Positions 24,306 to 33,539 of a stretch of DNA of 64,000 bases are shown piece after piece; within the stretch, counting starts at the first letter, position 1; the number at the start of each line of letters is the position of its first letter. The DNA is from CAWDYA01 sp963806495 (lineage in GTDB: Bacteria; Acidobacteriota; Polarisedimenticolia; JACPZX01; DASXTC01). A program made the translations under genes and the position numbers. The notes under the pieces were generated by a model. It searched no databases, was not told the origin of the DNA, and was given only the letters and a program-made list of their open reading frames with translations. The stretch lies in contig CAWDYA010000008.1 in assembly GCA_963806495.1 (NCBI GenBank), positions 186,001 through 250,000 of the forward strand, read 5' to 3'.

Positions 24306-26160
24306 CGGGGGCCAAGGGCGGTCGGTCCGGGCTTCACCCTCCCTTCTTTGAGAACGATGCCCGCGCGGCGCCGGGATCCCGCGGCGACGAGCAGCAGGAC
24401 CACGAGCGTCAGGGCGCTCGTCCCCAACCCCAGATCGAATGATGCAGGATCGTATCGGAGCCGCACGACATGAACTCCTCCGTCCAGGCTGACGCCCAGG
24501 TAGCCTCCATCCAGGCGCACGATGTCGGCTGGAAGTCCGTCCACATCCGCTGTCCACCCGGCATCGAACAGCTCGCTGACGAAGAGGATCCCTGACCGTG
24601 GCGCGTGCCAGGACAGCTCGATCCGGGTCGGTGTGAGCGACGTCACTTCGAAGGTGACGGGATGGTCCGGCACCCCTTCTCCCTTGGAGTCTCTGTCGAC
24701 GGGAAAGGCGTGGGGATGCGGACCGGCCTCATAGACATACACTCTTCCGTCCCACGGCTTTCCGCGCGTCCTTTCGAACTCCCGGGTAGCGTCGCGCAGC
24801 GCCCCCTCCTCGTGTGAGGCCTGGTTGGTCCACCATACCGTCTCCCGTAGTCTCAGCCCCGAATCATCCAGAGGTTCCGGAGCAAGCACATATCTGACGT
24901 CGAGCAGGCTGCGGGCGGGCCCGGTCGCCATGGCCAGGTGCCTGGCGTCCTCGCCGGGGAAATGATAGCGGTCGCCATTGATGAGACGCAGCCCGCGCGG
25001 AGCGAGAGCATAATCGGGACAGATCATGGCGTATTGCGGCGTGCGGCATTCGATCCTGTAGACGGCCTGCCCGGAGGGATCGGTCACGGCGTCCAGATGC
25101 GGGAAGTCACTCATCTCACGGGTGCCGTCGAAGGATGCGAGACGGGTGAACCGGGTCCAGGGGATCCAGCCGCGCGACGCACCCAGCCCCTCGGCGAAGA
25201 CCAGCAGCGTCAGGATCAGCGGGATGGGCGGACGATCCCGGGACAGCCGGTCTGCTCCGAGCCCCGCCAGGGCCGACAGCGGCAGGACGAAAAATATGAA
25301 CACGGACGGGATCATGCTGGCCCTGTGGAACAGGGGCGCGCCGACCTTCAACATGGTGAAGAGTCCGGAATGCGTCCACGAGTAGCACGCCGACGGCGAG
25401 GATACCGAGCATCAGGATGACGAGATCCCGGTCGCGGGCCCGCCACCAACCGGCCGTGACCAGGGCCAGTGCAAGGCCTACCCAGCCCACTCTCCCCGTG
25501 TAGCCGAAATGGGGACGAGGCAGGTGAGGCAGAATCAGAGCAGGCAGCTCCGATGCGGAGATCCCCTGCATGCGCCAACCGGCGGCTTCCTCGAGCAGCC
25601 GGGAGCCGGTCGCGTGACTCTGAAACTCGTACATTGGGAAAAGCTCGATCGAGTCGACGAGGAGCAGCACGAGCAGGCCGATCCCGAAGGCCGACGCTGC
25701 AGCGCGGAACCCGGGCCTGTACCTCATGCCCAGCGCGAGCGCGGCCAGGACGAGCAGACAGAGCAGCGACGTGTAGTACAAGGTGCTCGGGTTTCCGTTC
25801 ATCACGAACACCAGTGACAGCCCGAGGGGGACCCCCGGGATTCAGCCGGTGGCTCGAGGCGGCCCTCAACAGACAAGCCAGGACCAGCGGCACGAACGCA
25901 AGTGAGTACAGATACTCGATGCCCGGCCCGGTGACGGCCCCGATTCTGTCGAGCGTGAATTCGTTGAACCCGTAGACGACGGCGGAAACGAGCGCGACGA
26001 GACGGCCCTGGCCCGCTTCCCGCATGAACAGGAGCATGGCCACACAAGAAAGAAGAGCGAGCCTGCAATCCCCCCGCCAAGCACCGCGCGGGGAGAAAGA
26101 ACGACGGCGAGGGACGCGATCGGGTGCAGGGCTGGCAGGAGCGGGAGCATGACCTTCCCC
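24302..26160 (-). pseudogene. YfhO-like multi-span membrane protein, frame-broken and N-terminally incomplete
   Basis: Three overlapping minus-strand stretches form one YfhO-family protein. They are AVVYGFNEFTLDRIGAVTGP plus LYSLAFVPLVLACLLRAASS (to about 25840), FVMNGNPSTLYYTSLLCLLV through ELPALILPHLPRPHFGYTGR (to about 25370), and PLFHRASMIPSVFIFFVLPL through the soluble C-terminal part with FVSELFDAGWTADVDGLPAD, the usual YfhO end. At least two single-base breaks (near 25840 and 25365), and a further one near 26050, separate them. The usual first 100 residues with the acidic loop are not recognisable. The family is GT-C-like and implicated in glycosylation of lipoteichoic or other polymers; here probably non-functional or mis-sequenced. 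Confidence 0.65.
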
Positions 26161-26310
26161 CCCGGGAATGGTACTCCAGTCCGGCCTCGAGCCGAACGAC
26201 GGTTGCCAGGCGCCCGATACCAAGGGTAGAGTCCATGGGATCCAGGAGCCTGATCGATGGAGGGACCCGCGGGTTGGCTGCAGGACGAACTCACGCATTG
26301 ATTCGGCTGG

Positions 26311-27720
26311 ATGGCCCTGGCCGTCATGTACCTCGCCATCCGCCCTGTCTCGCCGGCTTCAGCGACCGGCGATCTCGCGCCGCTCCACGCTGGAAAGATC
26401 TCCATCTCGGACGGAATCGCCATCACCGGGGCCCGTGTGTCCGACCACGCGGCAGTTGAATCAGGACGCCGCGTCATCGACGCATTCGAGTTCACCGGGA
26501 CTGCAGCCTCTCCACCGACATCCGGGCGCGCCTCGCTGGTTGTCACCTCGGGCGACGGCTCCACGCGGACCTACCGGGCGAGGGTTCCCGGCGGCCCCGG
26601 GGCGGTAAAGATCCGGATCCCGGCCGGCCTCACGGTTACGCGGGAAATGGAGGGAACGTTCCAGGCCCGCCTCACGATCTCGGTAACGGATCACGTTCTC
26701 TTCGACGGCGCGTTCTCATTCGGCTACCCGCGTTACGGCACCACACGCCGTCTGCGGCGCGTCAGCACGTCGGCACTGCGGGATGGATTCGACGCTCCGG
26801 TGATCGACTCGAACCTCTGGAGGGTCTGGCTCGGCGACCCGGGGAAGGCCCGGGTCGAACAGCACGACGGACGATTGTGGATCACGGCAGGCGGCCAGGT
26901 AGGATACAACGGCCTCGCCGCGCGCGTGCGCCTGCCGACCCGCGACGTGGTCGCCGTCTGCCGCGCTGGATTCGTACCCACCGGCCCATCGCCGCATCCT
27001 GCCATCGTCCATCTCTGTGGCAGCGGGCCACTGAGCCCGGACAACTGGTTCGAGGTTCAGCTCCGCAACGGCGCCGGCGGGCCCAACGCCGTCACCGTGG
27101 TGTCGGCGCCCACGCAGACTGAGAGGTACCGCGGGCCGTACGAGCTGCCACCTGCCGGCCCCGAGGGCCGTCTGGTGAAGGTGGCGTGCGAAGCCGCCTC
27201 GCGGACCTGCACCGGGTTCGTCCGCGTATCCGGATCGTGGCGTCAGATCGGTGATGCCTTCGACGTGCCCGCAAGGGAATCGCATCTGGAGATCAAGACC
27301 ACGGGTGGAACGCCCGGCGGCGCCTCCACCACGATCTGGTTCGACGACTGCCGGATCTATCCCAGCCCCGTAACGCACGACATCGGCGTCATGCTCCAGC
27401 GGGCGGATGGGTCGACACCAGCCACCATGGGAGATGATCCGGTCTGTTTCGACGGTGAAAACGAGCCTGTCCCCGGCTGCGACCTGCGTGTGCAACTGCT
27501 CACGCCCGACGGAGCCACGCTGATCGATGAGACGACCGTGGGCCGCTCCTTCGGCTTCGCCATGCTGCAGCCGGACAAGACGCCCGGAACGGTCTATCCC
27601 GTGGCGGCGAAGATACGCGTGGTCGCGGGGAGCCGGCCGATCGGCCCTGATCACATCATCGAGAGCGTGGGTGTCGAGGGATTGTACCCGGACGATGTGT
27701 ACGTCCTGACGATCGAGTGA
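26311..27720 (+). CDS. Secreted beta-rich protein of unknown function
   Basis: 469 residues. Short hydrophobic start (MALAVMYLAIRPVSPASA) looks like a signal peptide. The body is beta-rich with a lectin/LamG-like middle (FDAPVIDSNLWRVWLGDPGK, RLWITAGGQVGYNGLAARVR, NWFEVQLRNG), as in concanavalin-like domains that follow a DDF/W...-type opening. No catalytic residues stand out. The ATG at 26311 has no strong ribosome binding site. It is divergent from the YfhO-like gene and convergent with the deacetylase-like gene, 7 bases apart at the 3' ends. Confidence 0.65.
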   Translation: MALAVMYLAIRPVSPASATGDLAPLHAGKISISDGIAITGARVSDHAAVESGRRVIDAFEFTGTAASPPTSGRASLVVTSGDGSTRTYRARVPGGPGAVKIRIPAGLTVTREMEGTFQARLTISVTDHVLFDGAFSFGYPRYGTTRRLRRVSTSALRDGFDAPVIDSNLWRVWLGDPGKARVEQHDGRLWITAGGQVGYNGLAARVRLPTRDVVAVCRAGFVPTGPSPHPAIVHLCGSGPLSPDNWFEVQLRNGAGGPNAVTVVSAPTQTERYRGPYELPPAGPEGRLVKVACEAASRTCTGFVRVSGSWRQIGDAFDVPARESHLEIKTTGGTPGGASTTIWFDDCRIYPSPVTHDIGVMLQRADGSTPATMGDDPVCFDGENEPVPGCDLRVQLLTPDGATLIDETTVGRSFGFAMLQPDKTPGTVYPVAAKIRVVAGSRPIGPDHIIESVGVEGLYPDDVYVLTIE

Positions 27721-27727
27721 GCCGCCC

Positions 27728-29005
27728 TCAACCGCCGGTGACGCGGAGCCTCACCGGCCCGCGGACGGCAAAGGGGATCACGAGACGGTGTGGCCCCACC
27801 CAGAACCAGCGCCAGGATGGGATCTCCGTGAGCGGCGCGTCCCCGTCTCCGATGAAGACCCCCGAGACGGATCGCCATCCGTCGGGCACGCGCACGGCGG
27901 TGGCTGCCGTATCGAGAGTGCGGCCCGCGGCGACCCAGGCATCGGGAGGGGCCAGCCGCACCTCGATCAGGTCGTTGTTCGTCTCGATCTCCACGCGGGC
28001 ATGGCGGCGAAGATCCATCCACGTCGCCAGGTCGTTTCCGCTCGCATACCACACCTCGGGACCGTACTTCCTGTCCATCTCCTGAACCAGTCCCTCGAGG
28101 AAGCGATAGGCTGGAGCAGGCTCCCCGTCCTCGCGAAAAAGATCCTGCATCTCCGCCCGCAGGTTGAGAATCCCGCCGTCGGAGACGATGCGATCGATCC
28201 TGTCCATTGCGGAGCCAGGTCCGTCCTCTCCTGACGGCATCAGCTCGTTGAGCTTCGTGTTCTCCAGATCCAGGATCTCGCCCCCGGGATGGGCGAGCCA
28301 TTGCGCCCGCCCCGCCTCGCCGGGGTGCCTGTTGCCGAGCACCGCCAGGAAGCCAGCCTCCGAAGCGGCGCTCAAGGCAGCCGGACTGTCCTTCAGACCG
28401 GGAAACCGGATCAGGACGATCCTGTTTTGCGGAATGCCGAGCCGGTCGTACGTGCGGCGCGCCAGGGCCAGCCGCTCCCGGCAGTATTCGGGCGCAGCCA
28501 TGCGGGCGTGGTCCAGGTTGCATCCGGTCTGATCCGTGGCGAACTCGTGGTGGTTGAGGTTCGTGTCGCCCGGCGGGGAGTGCGTGTACCCTTCGCCGCC
28601 GATCTCGATCCAGTCGAACCGCGCATCGACTCCCAGCGCCTTCCAGGTGAACGCACCCTCCGGACAGGAGACCACATCACGATCCGAGGAGTAACGGTTC
28701 GCCGGGCTCCCGATCAGGACGATTCTCAGACGAGGCATGTCCCTGTGGAGCCTGAACAGAAGCCGGTCCGGGTACCCGAGCCGCGCAAGGGTCGTGTTCT
28801 GGTTCAGTTCCCCCATCGAGACAAAGACCGCGAGGCGGGGAAGCACGCGGTTGTCTCCCTGAGGTGGGAACTCGGGCCAGCAGACACCGGGTCGCTCGTC
28901 TTTGCATGGCGCCATGGTGGATTGGAGGCCCGCGCCGCCACCGGCCAGGCAACCCGCGAGCACCACGCCTGCCAGCAGGGGGAGGAGGAGCCTGCGTGCA
29001 CACAC
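27728..29005 (-). CDS. Polysaccharide deacetylase-like lipoprotein
   Basis: 425 residues from GTG 29005. Lipobox VVLAGC at about residue 19 predicts a lipoprotein. The domain at 60-300 has features of the NodB/DUF2334 deacetylase barrel: FDWIEIGGEGYTHSPPGDTN with LNHHEFAT (His residues where a metal site would be), ERLALARRTYDRLGIPQNRI, and FRFP-like IRFPGLKDSPAALSAASEAG. The usual His-x-x-x-His pair is not clear, so activity is uncertain. A C-terminal beta domain follows. It may modify the surface glycan whose synthesis is implied by the neighbouring GT-C genes. Alternative: a catalytically dead carbohydrate-binding relative. Confidence 0.6.
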   Translation of the reverse strand: MCARRLLLPLLAGVVLAGCLAGGGAGLQSTMAPCKDERPGVCWPEFPPQGDNRVLPRLAVFVSMGELNQNTTLARLGYPDRLLFRLHRDMPRLRIVLIGSPANRYSSDRDVVSCPEGAFTWKALGVDARFDWIEIGGEGYTHSPPGDTNLNHHEFATDQTGCNLDHARMAAPEYCRERLALARRTYDRLGIPQNRIVLIRFPGLKDSPAALSAASEAGFLAVLGNRHPGEAGRAQWLAHPGGEILDLENTKLNELMPSGEDGPGSAMDRIDRIVSDGGILNLRAEMQDLFREDGEPAPAYRFLEGLVQEMDRKYGPEVWYASGNDLATWMDLRRHARVEIETNNDLIEVRLAPPDAWVAAGRTLDTAATAVRVPDGWRSVSGVFIGDGDAPLTEIPSWRWFWVGPHRLVIPFAVRGPVRLRVTGG

Positions 29006-29020
29006 GCCGATTCTGGCTCC

Positions 29021-29344
29021 TCAGACGACCGCTCCCGGCCCGACCGTCGGCTCGGCGAACTCGACCAGCAGCCCGCCGGTCCAGGTGACGATGAAGTTGT
29101 AGATGGCGGCCGTGAGCAGCCCCGATATCCATCCGAAGACAAAGCCCATGATCGGATAGACGACCAGCATCAGCATGATGAAGAACGGCCCGGCCATCCC
29201 CTGTCCCTGCGCGGCGCCAAGGAACCCTGCCAGCAGGAAGAACGGAGAGAAGATGATCATGAAGATGATGCCGAGAAGGCCGTAGACGAGAGCGCCGATG
29301 TTGGCCGCTCTGAGTGGTTCGATGCGTTTGAGCTCCTGTCTCAT
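29021..29344 (-). CDS. Small membrane protein (DUF3566-like)
   Basis: 107 residues from ATG 29344 with GGAGGG five bases upstream. Opening RQELKRIEPLRAANIGALVY leads into a Gly-rich helix (GLLGIIFMIIFSPFFLLAGF), then a second pair of spans (MLMLVVYPIMGFVFGWISGL, IYNFIVTWTGGLLVEF). The LRAANIGALVYGLLGIIFMI pattern and four-helix arrangement are those of small DUF3566-type membrane proteins; function unknown. It precedes the deacetylase-like gene by 15 bases on the same strand and is probably co-transcribed. Confidence 0.75.
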   Translation of the reverse strand: MRQELKRIEPLRAANIGALVYGLLGIIFMIIFSPFFLLAGFLGAAQGQGMAGPFFIMLMLVVYPIMGFVFGWISGLLTAAIYNFIVTWTGGLLVEFAEPTVGPGAVV

Positions 29345-29538
29345 GCGATCCCTCCCCCTGGTCCGATTGAGTCGTGTTCCGACTTCCGTCCCCGCCATTG
29401 TACCGGAGAGGCCCGCCTGTCCCTATCGCCGGGAATATCTCCGGACGCCCCGTGTGCCCGGCGGTCCGACGGACGTCGGGCCCGATCACGGTCACCGGCA
29501 GTCTGGTCCTCAGCTTCCGACGGACTCAGGACTCCGCC

Positions 29539-30855
29539 TCAGAACTTCACGCGCAGCCCGACCGACATCGTGAACGAGTTCAACCCGATCGAGCCGCCCT
29601 GCGCGACGTAGATCCCGTTCGCCCCCACGAACCCCTGAGGGCTGGAGATCGTCGAGGGCAGACACACATCGACGATCCCGTCATCGTTGAAGTCGGCCAT
29701 CGCCGGGCAGGACACACCGTGCCGCGGAGGCCCCGTCGGGTCGGTGGGAGCCGGAGGACGATCCCCGGTCGGGTCCACACGGGTCGTGAGCTTGTTCACG
29801 TTCCAGCAGCCATAGGCGTAGTACCCCGAATCGCTGCACCAGGGATGCAGCGGGTGCTGCCCCTCGAAGTAGAACATCAGGCTGCCGTCGGGCCGGAACA
29901 TCTCCTTCGGCCAGACGAGCAGATCGATCTGGTCCTGGCCGCTGAAATCCAGCACGATCTCGCGATCCACGAAGGTGTAGCGGGCGTCGAACGACAGGCT
30001 GAGGCGATCGTTGATGACATACTCGAGCCCACCCGTCAGATGCCATTCCAGCGCGTCGTCCGCCGTGACGGTCAGCGGGTTGACGAACGGGACGCGCCCC
30101 GCACTCTGGTTGTTGGCGTTGTCCTGCGGCCCGGTGATGTCGATGCCCCACTCGTTGCCGATCGCGCGGATTCGCTTGGAGGCCAGCAGCGCGTTGAGCT
30201 GATCCACCTCATCGGAGGTGTCGAGGTCCACAGAGACCCGGCCGAACCCGGCGCCGAAATAGGGGCGCAGGGTCGAGGTGGGGCGCAGCCTCACGATGCC
30301 GGTCAGGCCCACCGCGGTCTGCCTCAGATCGCCGACCTGGTACTGGGTGGTCGATTCCGCGTCCACCAGGGCCGTCCGGGGGAATCCGAGGCGGTCGAGC
30401 GTGGGATACGCCTCGTGCATGTACAGGTCGACAGGGTCCACCGTCTCCGTGACACGGCTGGCGTCGATCTGGAGCGAGAAGTACCGGCTCAGCATCACAC
30501 CCGCCGTCAGCTCGACCTTCCATGGGTTCCCGATGCCGTACTCGCGCCCGACCTGATCGTCGGGCCGCGGGTCGCAGAACACCGTCTGGTTGAAGGCCGG
30601 AGTCAGGCTGCAGTTGTTCAGCTCGTTCGGGTCGCCCGTGCCGGGGATGCCGTCGTCGCCGCGAGCCCGCGACTCCACGATCCCGGCGTTGCTGCGGAAC
30701 TCCTGGGTCATCTCCTGGTAGGCGACGCTTCCCCCGAGGTACCAGCGCCGCCGCGACTCTTCGGCCAGGCCGGGATGGACGGCAGCCGCATACACGACCC
30801 CGCACAGGAATGGGACGAGCAGCGCACGGGCTCGTGTCAAAGGGCGTCCTTGCAT
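29539..30855 (-). CDS. Outer-membrane beta-barrel protein
   Basis: 438 residues from ATG 30855. Signal peptide (RARALLVPFLCGVVYAAAVH). The mature protein alternates amphipathic strands typical of an OmpA/OmpW-like barrel: SVAYQEMTQEF, KVELTAGVMLSRYFSLQIDA, LRPYFGAGFGRVSVDLD, GGLEYVINDRLSLSFDARYT, and the final strand FTMSVGLRVKF ending in Phe, the sorting signal for BamA. It also has a Cys-containing loop region near the C-terminus (PLHPWCSDSGYYAYGC). It lies downstream of the TonB-dependent receptor on the same strand, so it may belong to the same uptake system. Confidence 0.8.
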   Translation of the reverse strand: MQGRPLTRARALLVPFLCGVVYAAAVHPGLAEESRRRWYLGGSVAYQEMTQEFRSNAGIVESRARGDDGIPGTGDPNELNNCSLTPAFNQTVFCDPRPDDQVGREYGIGNPWKVELTAGVMLSRYFSLQIDASRVTETVDPVDLYMHEAYPTLDRLGFPRTALVDAESTTQYQVGDLRQTAVGLTGIVRLRPTSTLRPYFGAGFGRVSVDLDTSDEVDQLNALLASKRIRAIGNEWGIDITGPQDNANNQSAGRVPFVNPLTVTADDALEWHLTGGLEYVINDRLSLSFDARYTFVDREIVLDFSGQDQIDLLVWPKEMFRPDGSLMFYFEGQHPLHPWCSDSGYYAYGCWNVNKLTTRVDPTGDRPPAPTDPTGPPRHGVSCPAMADFNDDGIVDVCLPSTISSPQGFVGANGIYVAQGGSIGLNSFTMSVGLRVKF

Positions 30856-30926
30856 CCACCGCCAAAGCAGCCGACCGTATCCGGGAGCCCTGCAGTATAC
30901 GACGAATGGGATCGACGCGCCGCGCC

Positions 30927-33473
30927 TCAGAACTGCCATTCGACCGACAGCGACGGGAGCCGTCCCAGCCAGAACCCGTCGTCGCGGTCGACCCGGACGG
31001 AGCCGCCGGGCGTCGGCGTGAAGGTGATGTCCTCGGCACAGCACACGTTCTTCCTGCCATAGACATTGAACAGGTCGAGGACGAACCGCAGCGTGCTCCT
31101 CTCGAGGCTCACCTCACGCGTGAGGCGCAGATCGAGGCGGTGGTAGGGCGGGTATCTCTCCGCGTTGCGCTTCCCGATGATCGGCTCGATGACGGTCATC
31201 CCGTTCGGGTCGGTCACGGTCCTGGCCTCGAGCTGCGTCGTGGGCCAGCCGGAATGCCACGAGCCGGTGGCGTCGATCTGCCAGGAGCGGGGCAGCCGCC
31301 AGGTGATCCCGAAATCGACCGCGTGGAGCTGGTTCCAGCTCCGCGTCTCCCATCTCCCGTCGATCCGGTCGACGGCCGCCGAGAGCGCGTAGCCGGCCCA
31401 CCAGTCGAACCCCTTCGCGGTCTGCCGGCGCACGTACAGCTCGAGCCCCCGCGCCCTGGCCCGGATCGGTGAGAGCTTCACCCGGTCCGGCTCGCTTTCG
31501 GGAAACAGCTCCAGCGGATTGAACAGGTTCTCGTAGCGGGGGCGCAGGCTCGTGAACTCCTTCCAGTACACGTCGGCGCGAAACTGGTAGCCGCCGTCCG
31601 CGGTGCGCTCGTAGCTGACGACGCGGTGCTCCGCGCGCTGCGCGTGGAAGAAATGGTCCACGCCGTCCTCCACCTGCAGCTCGTCGATCCGCTGCGACTG
31701 GTGGAAGAACCCCCACGAGGCGCGGACCGTGCCACGCTCGCCCGCGGGGAAAACCAGATTGACGCGCGGGTCGAGCTGCTGGTCGCCAGCGTATGTCTGC
31801 CTTCCGTAACGCAGCCCGGCCTCGGCCGTGACGGGGCCGAGCCGGGTCTTGCCGGCGCCATAGCCGGCGAGCCGCCAGCCGTCCGGTTTCGTCCGCACGC
31901 GACGGTCCAAGTCCACCGGAACCGGATTGAACACCGGGTCGGCGAGCTCCGTGTGCGAGGTGTAGTCGTAGTCCGCCCCCTCCTCCCTCGCGTCGAAGCC
32001 CCACTTCCAGTACCAGCGGTCCGATGCGCGGAAGATCCAGTCCTGCTTCAGCCCGAAGAAGCCGAAGGTGCGCTGGTCGTCCACTTCGGCATCGGAGACC
32101 GTGTCCTCGGAGCTGCCCGAGCGGGTCGAGGCGGTCCGGCCGTAGGAGACCTGCGACAGCGAGAAGAGACGCGCGCTCCAGGGAGACTCCAGGTTCACCC
32201 AGAGGTAGTCGGTGCCGTAGCGCGCCTTGACCTCCTCGCCCGCCCTGTTGTCCGAAAAGTCCACCAGGTCGCGTGCCGACAGGACGTGCGCCGACAGGAC
32301 GCTTCCATCGTCGCCGCGCAGCTCCACCTTCCCGAGCAGATCGTAGTAATACGGGTTGATGTTCTCGCCGCCCGGATCCACCACGTCGAGGAAGGCGTCG
32401 GGGTACCAGCCGCGGCCGGCTGCCAGCCATCGGATCGACCCTGGCGCGGTACGCCCCTCGGTCATCCCCCAGGAGTTGACCGTTCCCGCTCCGATCGAGG
32501 ACCGCTCGCCCTCTGCCGGCTCCGCCGTGGTCAGGTCCAGCACGCCGCTCATCCGGTCTCCATACTGCACCGGAAACCCGCCGGTCAGCAGCTCGGCACT
32601 GCCGATCGTCCGCGCGTCGATCAGGCTGGAGGTCGCGAGGAAATCCTTCAGGTGGAACGCCCGCTCGATCTCCAGGCCGTCGAGGATCGTCATCACCTCG
32701 TTCGACTCCCCGCCGCGCACGTTGAACCGGGCCGATTTGTCTCCGGAAGCAGTGCCGGGCAGCCGCCCCGCGGCCCGCAGCGCATCGTCGCCCAGATACG
32801 CCAGCCCCTTGAGCTCTTCGCCTTCGAGCGTGTACGGGGCGTCGGGGCGATCGCCTGCGAACCGGTAACGGGTCGGGGTCACCACGACTCCCTCGACCCG
32901 CGAGCGCGCCGGGGCCAGCTCGATCACGACCCGGGTCATCTCCCCCGCCCGGATCGGGATCTCGGCCGACTGCTGCGATGCGTGATCGACCGAGCGTACC
33001 TCGAGCGGCCACCGGCCCGCGGGAAGGCCGAAGAGAAGGAACCGTCCGTCCTCGTTCGAGAAGGTCGCGCTTTCCGTGCCGGTCACTTCGACCCGGGCGC
33101 CGGCCACCGGCTTCTGATCGGCCGCGGCCACGACGCGGCCGGCGATCCCCCCGCTCGGGCCGCTGCCGGGTCGATCGACGATGAGAAGCGTCCCGCCGGG
33201 TCCGTCACGGGTCATGAGTCCGTGGGGAGCGAGGAGCTGCTCGAGGATCTCGCGGGGTGACGTGGCGATCGGCTCGGCAAGGACGCGCATCGATGGCCGG
33301 ATGAGATCGCTGCTGTAGACGACGTCGAGCCCCCCGCTTCTCAGGTGCTCAATCGCCTCCACGAGCGGCCGGCCCCGGGCGAACGGCTCCGGCCCCGCGG
33401 CGGCTGAGGATCCCGCCCCGGCGGCGAGCAGACACAGGATCAGGAGGGGGACCGCCTGTTGTAGGCCTTTCAA
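30927..33473 (-). CDS. TonB-dependent outer-membrane receptor with STN signalling domain
   Basis: 848 residues from TTG 33473 (no clear ribosome binding site). Signal peptide 1-26. Residues 35-100 are an STN domain (LVEAIEHLRSGGLDVVYSSD, EILEQLLAPHGLM), as in FecA/FpvA-type receptors that signal to a FecR. Residues 110-190 are a carboxypeptidase-regulatory-like domain (GGIAGRVVAAADQKPVAGAR). The plug follows (GEELKGLAYLGDDALRAAGR, FNVRGGESNEVMTILDGLEI), then a 22-strand-like barrel ending LSVEWQF. It imports an unidentified ligand, energised by TonB, and probably reports occupancy to the FecR and ECF sigma factor encoded upstream at 36.5-38.2 kb. Confidence 0.92.
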   Translation of the reverse strand: MKGLQQAVPLLILCLLAAGAGSSAAAGPEPFARGRPLVEAIEHLRSGGLDVVYSSDLIRPSMRVLAEPIATSPREILEQLLAPHGLMTRDGPGGTLLIVDRPGSGPSGGIAGRVVAAADQKPVAGARVEVTGTESATFSNEDGRFLLFGLPAGRWPLEVRSVDHASQQSAEIPIRAGEMTRVVIELAPARSRVEGVVVTPTRYRFAGDRPDAPYTLEGEELKGLAYLGDDALRAAGRLPGTASGDKSARFNVRGGESNEVMTILDGLEIERAFHLKDFLATSSLIDARTIGSAELLTGGFPVQYGDRMSGVLDLTTAEPAEGERSSIGAGTVNSWGMTEGRTAPGSIRWLAAGRGWYPDAFLDVVDPGGENINPYYYDLLGKVELRGDDGSVLSAHVLSARDLVDFSDNRAGEEVKARYGTDYLWVNLESPWSARLFSLSQVSYGRTASTRSGSSEDTVSDAEVDDQRTFGFFGLKQDWIFRASDRWYWKWGFDAREEGADYDYTSHTELADPVFNPVPVDLDRRVRTKPDGWRLAGYGAGKTRLGPVTAEAGLRYGRQTYAGDQQLDPRVNLVFPAGERGTVRASWGFFHQSQRIDELQVEDGVDHFFHAQRAEHRVVSYERTADGGYQFRADVYWKEFTSLRPRYENLFNPLELFPESEPDRVKLSPIRARARGLELYVRRQTAKGFDWWAGYALSAAVDRIDGRWETRSWNQLHAVDFGITWRLPRSWQIDATGSWHSGWPTTQLEARTVTDPNGMTVIEPIIGKRNAERYPPYHRLDLRLTREVSLERSTLRFVLDLFNVYGRKNVCCAEDITFTPTPGGSVRVDRDDGFWLGRLPSLSVEWQF

Positions 33474-33539
33474 TGCGAATCCAGGGAAGAAGCGGGCTCG
33501 ACGGATACGTTCTCGCCCCGGATTCTACCCTACGCGACC

